From: Dysidea avara
Lineage: Eukaryota > Porifera > Demospongiae > Dictyoceratida > Dysideidae
Assembly: GCF_963678975.1 (NCBI RefSeq)
Contig: NC_089280.1
Coordinates: forward strand, 35,810,508-35,874,507
Length of the DNA stretch: 64,000 bases
Direction of reading: 5' to 3'
Part shown: positions 56,796-64,000 of the stretch, piece after piece
Numbering within the stretch: position 1 is the stretch's first letter
Layout: every line of letters starts with the position of its first letter
Translations under genes and position numbers: made by a program
The notes under the pieces: generated by a model
Told to the model about the DNA's origin: nothing
Seen by the model: the letters and a program-made list of their open reading frames with translations, nothing else
Databases searched by the model: none

Positions 56796-57609
56796 CTGTG
56801 TACAATAAACACCATATTAATATGATAAGTGGAAAGAGAAGTGTTAGTTAGACAGAGGAGGTTGGAAGTGTGCAGGAAGTGTGCACATGAGCTCAATGGA
56901 TTTGTATTGAAAGGTGTAGAAGCTTTTGGGGGTGCTGAAAACCTTCTTGATTGATGAAATACAATAGATATATAACAATGGCACATACGCATTGCAAAGC
57001 TTCAAAGGATACCTTGAAGTTTACTTAACCTTTGAATCCACGAAACATTTGAAGCTTCGCCCCGTCCCTAATACCGACAAACACATTTTAAAAGAACTAT
57101 GGTCACTTTTTAGCTAGGAGACATTATGAGTATTAGCCTCTAATAGCAATGATCAACCCAATCAAGTTGATTCCACACTAAAGTGTTGTCCTTCAGCCAA
57201 TGACTAAATGGTTCAGAGGAGGCTGGTAGTGTTTTTATTCATCGTTGAACTACAATAACACCAAGGCCACCCTCAACATTATCACAACTCTGTAGCACAA
57301 CCAATTAGCATGGCCACAATCACAACTGGGCCAACAGCAACCCTCACAAAAGCCTCCTAAAAGGATTTGTTTATCACACAAAACCAAGACCCAGCCAGAG
57401 GAGCTGACTTCATAATAACATGTTAATTTGAAGTACCATATTTGGTGGTGTAATCACACTTAGCCAATACTGGTGACCATGTGACCAACCCCCTCTGATC
57501 ACTCAAACATTTCAACAACTCATTGTGATTGTCTTGTGTTTATGACCACATGAATACATGCAACACAATAAATAACACTGGAAATGTGAGCTTGTTACAT
57601 AATTTGGCA
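56796..57609. other. No further Vav-like exon recognised
   Basis: Upstream of the first supported exon (on the minus strand), no SH3, C1, PH or DH motif was seen. The 73-codon frame at 56771-56992 is mostly intron sequence. Confidence 0.4.
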
Positions 57610-57790
57610 TCTTATTTATTTTTTTATTAAAGCTAGCCTGCTCAAAGACATTAGATACAAAGACATTAGCTACATAAGGCGTGTTTGAAAAGTTACAGGA
57701 AGGAGAAAAAATCCATGACTTGACCTAGGTAGCCTCGAACCTGCGGCCATCCGATTTACACTCGAATGCTTACAGGGGTCTACCAGGCGG
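57610..57790 (-). mobile_element. tRNA-derived SINE, copy
   Basis: On the minus strand, box-B-like GCAGGTTCGAGGCTACCTAG is followed by the TTTTTTCTCCTTCCTGTAAC body and an AGCTTTAATAAAAAAATAAA end. Same family as 22556-22711. The head upstream of box B (57745-57790) includes an extra stretch with CGGATGGCC. Confidence 0.75.
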
Positions 57791-57889
57791 TCAGGATGAT
57801 TTCTCCTTGTTATTTTCATGTAATTATATCCATAGGAATTCTAGAGAGTGACTCATTATCTCTAAGTACCCCAAGTAGAACCAAATGGA

Positions 57890-58085
57890 CACTAGTTAAT
57901 TTATTAAAGCTTTACAGCACAAGTACTGAAGGTCTGTAGGACACCTGGTCCTACAACCTGCTCAAAGACATTAGCTACATAAGGTGTGTTTGAAAAATTG
58001 CAGGAAGGAGAAAAAAATCCATGACTGGACCTAGGTAGCCTCGAACCTGCAGCCATCCGATTTACGCTCCTCTCTTAGTTGCATC
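57890..58085 (-). mobile_element. tRNA-derived SINE, second adjacent copy
   Basis: Same direction as the copy about 280 bp away. It has GCAGGTTCGAGGCTACCTAG, CTTTGAGCAGGTTGTAGGAC, GACCTTCAGTACTTGTGC and a TTTAATAAATTAA end. It is more complete than the neighbour at the 3' side. Confidence 0.75.
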
Positions 58086-58423
58086 ACTTTCATTTGACAG
58101 CCCTGTTGTAATGATTGTGCAAAGTAAACTATGATCCCAGCTCAAACAATTCAACAACTCATCATGATGTCATGTGTGTGATGATGTCACTGATGTGCTA
58201 CACCCACTGGTCATACGATCACATGTCACACACACTACTGTACATGAGTAGAACATGTCACACACACTACTGCATGAGGTTGTGAGGTTGGCTGCCTTGT
58301 GCATGCTTGGCAAAAACCATTAAAACTTGACAGTGAAAGAGACCCATCATTATTACAGGATGACAAACACGGGGTTAAGAATATTTGATTAGTCACAATG
58401 ACACCATAGGAGGTTATTATAAA
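58086..58423. other. No recognised gene
   Basis: ACATGTCACACACACTACTG is tandemly repeated near 58222-58275. Nothing else seen. Confidence 0.45.
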
Positions 58424-59600
58424 GGGTAATGGTAAAACCAGGAACGGAGAAATAGGAAACGAGAAATGGGTGGAAATGGAATTCCTTCACTGCAAAACAC
58501 TCTTCATTTGTAATTGAAAGGGTAGCAGAGCACAGATTTTCTCTGTGGCTTAAGTAGCAGTGACTGCTGTATTAGAGTGTTTTGCAACTCAATTGCTAAA
58601 AAATCATAAGATAAGCATACAATTGTACTAACAGAATGGTAATTGTATAATGCATTGGTACAATGTCAAATCTATCAATTAGATAAAGTCCAGAGGAGTG
58701 TAGCCAATTTCATTATGAATAACTTCTCTCGATTCAGCAGCATGCTGGACCACCTATCCTGGCCAACTTTAGAACAAAAGAAGAAAATGTCTTAGCTACT
58801 TATGCTCTTTAAATTGATTCATGGTCTTGTTGAAGTCTCATCAATTACTCTAACTCCCTTAACCTCATGTACTTGCGGTCACTCTCGTCGTTATGAAACA
58901 CATTTACATTCTTTCTTGCCTTTAGCAGTAAAATTATGGAATGATCTACCTCAATCACTAATGATGTTGATGATTTTATGCAAGAACTTGAACTCTACTT
59001 ATATCCCTCGCACCCCCTGTATGATTATCTGTTTGTAAACTCTTTTAGAGGTTTTACACAGTAATTATAAATTTCTGATGCATATCACCCTGGAGGTATC
59101 CTCGGTGGTATCAGCGGCTTAAGTTGAAGTGACTGCTCTATCACAGTATGATCAGAGTACTATTACAGATTTAACGTCATTACGAGCTTCTGAGAATTGT
59201 AATACAGTGGTATACATGTCAGCCTGGATTTAAGCCTTCGTGTCATATAGTGGTAATACATTTGCTAGCTGCCTATAATTATAATCTAATAGAGCAGTCA
59301 CTTTAGCTTAAGCCACTGATACCTCCAGGATGATCTGCATTATCCACCATCAGAAATTTGACCCAAGACATTATACAATTGCCATTCTGTTAGTACAGTT
59401 AAATCTTATGGTTTTTAAGCAATTTAAGTTGCAAAACACTCTAATACAACAGTCACCACTACTTCGGCCACCAAAGTCGTGAGAAAATCTGTGCTCTGCT
59501 ACCCCTTCAATTACAAATGAAGAGTGTTCTACAGCGAAGGAATTCCATTTCCACCCATTTCTCGTTTCCTATTTCTCTGTTCCTGGTTTCACCACTACCC
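58424..59600. mobile_element. 1.18-kb foldback element with 250-bp arms
   Basis: Left arm about 58424-58680 and right arm about 59345-59600 are inverted copies. Shared words are ACCAGGAACGGAGAAATAGG, AACGAGAAATGGGTGGAAAT and TTCATTTGTAATTGAA. Each arm carries the recurrent motif near TGTTTTGC (58561-58580 on +, 59436-59456 on -). The interior holds a LINE tail and a second, nested inverted repeat: 59089-59150 against 59285-59331, with CTGGAGGTATC ends and again the motif in both arms. Confidence 0.8.
58680..59040 (+). pseudogene. LINE ORF2 3' end inside the foldback element
   Basis: Frames read LDKVQRSVANFIMNNFSRFS, then WPTLEQKKKMS, LLMLFKLIHGLVE and LPLAVKLWNDLPQSLM, ending at a stop near 59038. 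Order and motifs (L-x-K-VQR-A, W-x-LE-R, W-N-LP) are those of a LINE ORF2 C-terminus. Two frame breaks are present. Confidence 0.75.
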
Positions 59601-60679
59601 AATTATAAAATACACTCCATCCCATATTAGGTACTATGACAGAAATTCAAACAATGAGTAAAAGCAAAAGTGTGAGAATATCACAAGTTGGATAGCTGAC
59701 AGAGCAGTGATTTTCATTGGCAGGAATGATAGTAAAAGATTTTTGTAATCTTGTCGTTTTTTTGTTTAAAAAAAATAATATACATGCACAGATTCTCTGT
59801 GTACTGCATGATCAGCGTATCATATTTCTGGTGAGGCTTTAAATTGTATGCAGCTCTGTTGTGAGGACTGGATAGTCCACCACTACAAGGTTTGAATTCA
59901 ATTACAACAGTATAAAGTGTACTAACAGGAGCTCACAAGTGCCAAATTAAAGCCTTATGAGCTCCTGGTACTAAAAATGGCAAAACTATACAACATGTTG
60001 TATTTCATATTTCTTCAGCTTTTTACTCCAAAAACAGTTAACTATATGAGCTCATCCTCGCTACTGATATTTGTGCAAAACACAAACTATTAAACCACTA
60101 CAAAATGTTGTTGAAGTACCTGCCATTGAACATGTACTGTATGATTAGCTAATATCATATGGCCGCATTTCTTATGATGATCCATTAGCAGATCTTTTCT
60201 TTTGCCAGAAATACAAACTGTTTTACAAAGCTAGGTTGTTATTACTTAGCAAAGCACTGTAGCCATGTGGTGCTTCATGTAGCACACAGCATGTAACAGC
60301 TGGTTGTTAATAATGAGGTATGTTAACGGTAAGGCTTTACTCCTCCATGCTAGACATATATGGTATCATGTTGTGATTCCTCTTTATATCTGAGGCTGTA
60401 TAGTATAAGGGTCACAGGATGATGAACCCAATTTGTATAAATTGCATTAGAAACATTTTAGATGTGCAAAAATTTAAATGGACAAAACGTAGTTCTTAAT
60501 TTATTTCTGTCTCCAGTAATATCAATTGCCCAGTCAAGACCCTATTGTTTCAACTGATGAATCACTCAATGTGGGTAAGTAAAATCCGGGAAGAGGATGA
60601 AAAAGGAAAGCGGGATACAGTACAATGCTTCTTTGCAGCATTGTAGATCCCTTTCTGCTGGAATAATTGATCAAGCAGT
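59601..60679. other. No recognised gene
   Basis: Repeat-poor AT-rich DNA. No exon-like motif for the Vav-like gene was seen on the minus strand. Confidence 0.4.
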
Positions 60680-60890
60680 CACCTGTATATTAAATAGAGC
60701 AGTCAAGAATTCTTCGTTAACTATCCTACCAGGGACCTGCATTGAAAGCATACAAATTGTAGTAACTAAGTCTATATACCTAATCCATGCCAGCTATAGT
60801 CCATTAATTCACAAGCTTTCAATGTAGATCCCTGGTGGGATGGTTAACTAAACATTCTTCACTTGACTGCTCTATTAGACTATTTCGATG
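60680..60890. repeat. Inverted repeat with the recurrent motif at both ends
   Basis: AATAGAGCAGTCAAGAATTC (60692) and TTCTTCACTTGACTGCTCTATT (split; 60854-60876) face each other. The arms continue through GTTAACTATCCTACCAGGGA and its inverse, GATCCCTGGTGGGATGGTTA. The loop is about 65 bp. Confidence 0.8.
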
Positions 60891-61067
60891 CTCTGATAGA
60901 AGGATTCAAAAATATGGCAAAGAAGCATTGTGTTGTAAAACCCAACCTGTATATTGACATGATGACTTTTATCAGACATTTTTCATTGATCGCTCTCATT
61001 CCCCATTTCGTTCCCTCTACTTACAGTCAATCTAATGATAAAAATGAGGATAAAGTTTAGCTGCCGT

Positions 61068-61490
61068 GCTAGTACGGCAGATAAAGTTTAGCTGCCGTGC
61101 TAGTACGGTCACACCTACCCAGGAGCAGGAGCCAGCACTGGGACACTTGTATGCTACTCAGGTGAATGAGTAAATAACAGGCAAATCCTACTGGGGCAGG
61201 ACTAGTAACCCACAGGAGGCTGTACCATGTCTCACAGGTGAAGGTGTGGACAACCCAAGTCTCTTTCCCACTATGCAAGACACGGTCAGTTGGCAATTGC
61301 TTCCCCAGTTGACACCAGGTACCCATTAATGTTTCAGCTGGGTGGGCTCCTTCTCCATTGTACTAGGCCACCAGGTTCCTATTTAATCAGTTGGGTAGAC
61401 TTGTAGGAAACAACTACACCAATCTGGCATAACTGGCCATTGAACCTGGAACCTCCAATTACCAGGCTGATACTCTAGCCACTTGGGGTA
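61068..61490 (-). mobile_element. SINE with tRNA-like head and R3 body
   Basis: On the minus strand, near 61486 down to 61430, CCAAGTGGCTAGAGTATCAG (box A region) is followed by AGGTTCCAGGTTCAATGGC (box B-like). The body then matches 23286-23515. Near the far end, AAAGTTTAGCTGCCGTGCTA with GTACGG is tandemly duplicated (about 61053-61108), probably just outside the element. Confidence 0.7.
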
Positions 61491-61497
61491 TGCGCGT

Positions 61498-61572
61498 GCA
61501 CACACACACACACACACACACTACACACACACATACTACACACACACATACTACACACACACACACACTACA
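61498..61572. repeat. CA microsatellite with CACATACTA units
   Basis: (CA)n, then ACACACACATACTACACACA repeats, directly beside the tRNA-like head of the SINE. Confidence 0.95.
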
Positions 61573-62321
61573 GTACAGGCATTTTACCAAGAATATTGGG
61601 TCAACCTCAAACTAATTGCAACAAAAGCAAACTCAACAGATTTAGTTTCCTTATTATTATTATGTCCTCAATGACAGAAAAAAAGTCCTAAGGAATCCTC
61701 ATGGGGGAACAGTGTGAAAATCACTGAAATAAAAAGCCACTTTTTTGCTCCTTAACAGTTTGATGTTTTTACAGTGTTTATAGTCATATCTCAGCTAGGG
61801 TACTACTAATATCAAAACTTATTATACCATTGAAAAGCTCTCGCAAAGACGAATCTTTTGGTACTAAAATTATCACCTCAGGAAAATGTGTTAATGAGTT
61901 ATAATTAAATATATCCTGGATTTGCTAACTCTTTGTACATGTACATGTTTTGCAACTGTAACTACTGTAGTAATGCATTTATGCATGTTTTTGCATGCTA
62001 CAGAATACCATATAGTGCGCTTGAGAGTTTTCAACCTGCAGGAGAAAGGTTATGCTGTGGATGTGCAAAATATTGCATTTACCAATGAGAATGATCAGGC
62101 CCAACATTGTATGGTATATAAGGCAGAGTAGTTGTAGTGGTTTTTTAATGCTGGTGATAACATGAGAAGAGTACTTGCTAACTAACTGAACAAGCCAGGG
62201 CAAACTTTGTCAATCTTGACATTAGGTGCTGAAACCCAGGAATGAACCAGGGACCTTTAGATAAAGGTAAGTTGCTCATTCCGTATTCCAGCTCACTCAA
62301 ACATTCTCAATTCTTCCAGTA
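61573..62321. other. No recognised gene
   Basis: A short frame at 61922-62131 has no motif. The part near 62230-62310 may belong to the decayed element that follows. Confidence 0.4.
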
Positions 62322-63958
62322 ATGGATGCACAACCTGAATTGTGTACCATCTACAAGACTTCTGCAGATACAGATATCCCATCTTCTACTCTAAAAGCAA
62401 AGGGTAGTTCAACCATCAGTATTTCCAGGAATGACAGCATTTGTACTATGCCTGGGGAAGTAGTACATCAGCAATGTTGCCGCAAATACTGCAACCCACA
62501 CCAAATAGCAAAAGACACCAACCAAGAGGAGTCAATGCCAAGCACATCAAGCAATGGCAGGCCTATACTTTTGTCATCTAAGGAGAGATTTTTGGTCATC
62601 TTTGGTCATCTTCAGAGGGATTCAGGTTGATCCACTGCTCCTCTTTCAGATCAGAGACTTACTACTGTCATGTAATCATCAGATGATTTGGAGTTAGCCT
62701 TCAAACATAAGCTGTGTAGAAGTTAGCCAGCACTTGCTGATGCAATACAGAAGATTTGTGAAAGTGGTATCCTAGCAGATACCCCAGATGATGGCATTCA
62801 GTATATCCTGGATGGTGGAACACTTCTACAATGCATCCCATTCATGGTCTCGCGGTTTTACATACGGAGATATCTTCCACCAGTACACAGAATATGTAGC
62901 AAGAAGGTACAAGGATGCCACAGTTGTATTTGATAACTATGAAAATACGAGCACAAAAGATATGACACATCAGAGGTGGTCAAAAGGAAAGGCTGGTGCA
63001 ACTGTGACAGTTGCTGCACCACAATGAAGAAGGACCAGTTTTGTCCAACCAAACAAATGAGCAGCAATTTATTTTCATGCTGAGTACAAAAGTAACTACA
63101 AAACTTACCATGCACCAGGAGATGCTGATCTTTTGATTGTTCAGAAGGGTGTTCAATCTGCTACCACCAGTACCACTGTGCTAGTTGGTAAAGACACTGA
63201 CCTCATTGTTCTGCTCTGCTACTGCACAAGTCTCAACTACCATGACATCTTCTTTCGTCTTGAGCCAAAGAAAAACACTAAAAGAACTTCACATCTGGAA
63301 TATCAGAGACGCAAAAGAAAACTTGATCAAGACATCTGTAACAACATCCTCTTCATCCATGCTATTCTTGGGAACACCACGTCTCTATGGGATTGAAAAA
63401 AAAGACATCCCTTAGCAAGTTCAAAGCAAGCAGTATGGTGCGTGAGCAAGCAAAGGTGTTCCATTCTGATTCAGCTTCCACACATGATGTGATAGATGCA
63501 GGAGGGAATGCTCTAGCACTAGTCTACAATGGAATGTTAACTGACACACTAGATTCTCTCTGACATAAATGGTTTTGTGAAAAGGTGCATCCTTACCACC
63601 ACCTTCAACAGCAGCAAAGTACCACATCTTTCACGTGTACCTTCAAATTCAAGAATGAAAAGGATCAGCTGTAGAACTTCATCCCAGAGAATGGGGATGG
63701 CAAGAGTGTGAAGAGGGGTTTGTGCCACTTCAAACATCGCTACCTCCTGGTCCTGAACATCTGTTACAGGTGATCAGATGCAACTACCAGACTGACTGCA
63801 GTACACTAAGGTGCTCGTGCAAGAAGCACAATAATGAGTGTAGTCCTGTTTGTGGTAACTGCAAGGGAACTGGCTGCACAAACAATGGTATGACAATGGT
63901 ATGGACACACTTGAGTGATCATACAAGGGAGTCTCTTGATAGCACTGTATATTATTAA
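62322..63958 (+). pseudogene. Decayed repeat-borne protein with C-terminal CXC region
   Basis: Pieces in three frames follow one another. First is MDAQPELCTIYKTSADTDIP with VVHQQCCRKYCNP (62322-62630). Next are TYGDIFHQYTEYVARRYKDA and VVFDNYENTSTKDMTHQRWS (62830-63027). Then come TSTTVLVGKDTDLIVLLCYC (63160-63230) and a block with LFLGTPRLYGI. A C-terminal stretch holds CNYQTDCSTLRCSCKKHNNE with CSPVCGNCKGTGC (63780-63880). The cysteine spacing resembles Tesmin/TSO1-type CXC regions. The repeated frame breaks and stops mark it as dead. I recall similar proteins as multi-copy, transposon-like families in invertebrates, but I cannot name the element. It may continue past 64000. Confidence 0.55.
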
Positions 63959-64000
63959 TTATATTTGATTATAACTTGTTAATACATTGTCCTAAGGTGA

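Overview
This is repeat-dominated, AT-rich genomic DNA from an animal. There are introns with GT/AG boundaries, non-LTR retrotransposons, pol III-type SINEs, and one recognisable multi-exon host gene whose protein resembles the SH3-SH2-SH3 end of the Vav exchange factors. A sponge or other early-branching invertebrate is my best guess, but that comes from the general look of the repeats and is not proved by the sequence. No bacterial genes, rRNA genes, functional-looking tRNA genes or CRISPR arrays were seen.

Layout. 1-2.4 kb: nothing recognised. 2.4-8 kb: dead coding transposons, namely two hAT (ZBED-like) remnants, a gypsy-type pol remnant and a PIF/Harbinger fragment. 8.6-9.0 kb: an 18-bp minisatellite. 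9-35 kb: a patchwork of non-coding repeats. It holds hAT-type MITEs (several with exact 8-bp target duplications), foldback elements, a pogo/Tigger-like MITE, tRNA-derived SINEs and LINE 3' ends. There are also pairs of interspersed repeats, 0.6-1.5 kb long, lying in opposite orientation. 36.3-40.9 kb (+): a nearly intact CR1-like LINE with a PHD finger in ORF1 and endonuclease plus reverse transcriptase in ORF2. 41.1-45.1 kb (-): a second, more decayed CR1-like LINE. 45.5-51.3 kb: more LINE tails, MITEs and nested insertions. 51.6-56.8 kb (-): nine exons of the Vav-like gene, with transposons in its introns; its upstream exons were not found. 57-64 kb: SINEs, a large foldback element and, at the right edge, a broken transposon-type protein with a C-terminal cysteine-rich CXC region.

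The most striking unexplained signal is a short motif, TGACTGCTCTATTAGAGTAT followed by YTCGATCT. It recurs at about 15 loci, sits inside several MITE families whose ends are otherwise different, and is often paired head to head. Its core CTCTA-T-TAGAG is palindromic. I can show the recurrence; I cannot tell its role.

The host gene probably has no functional link to the transposons around it. The mobile elements give a relative history: several insertions are dated by nesting, and some have internal empty sites.
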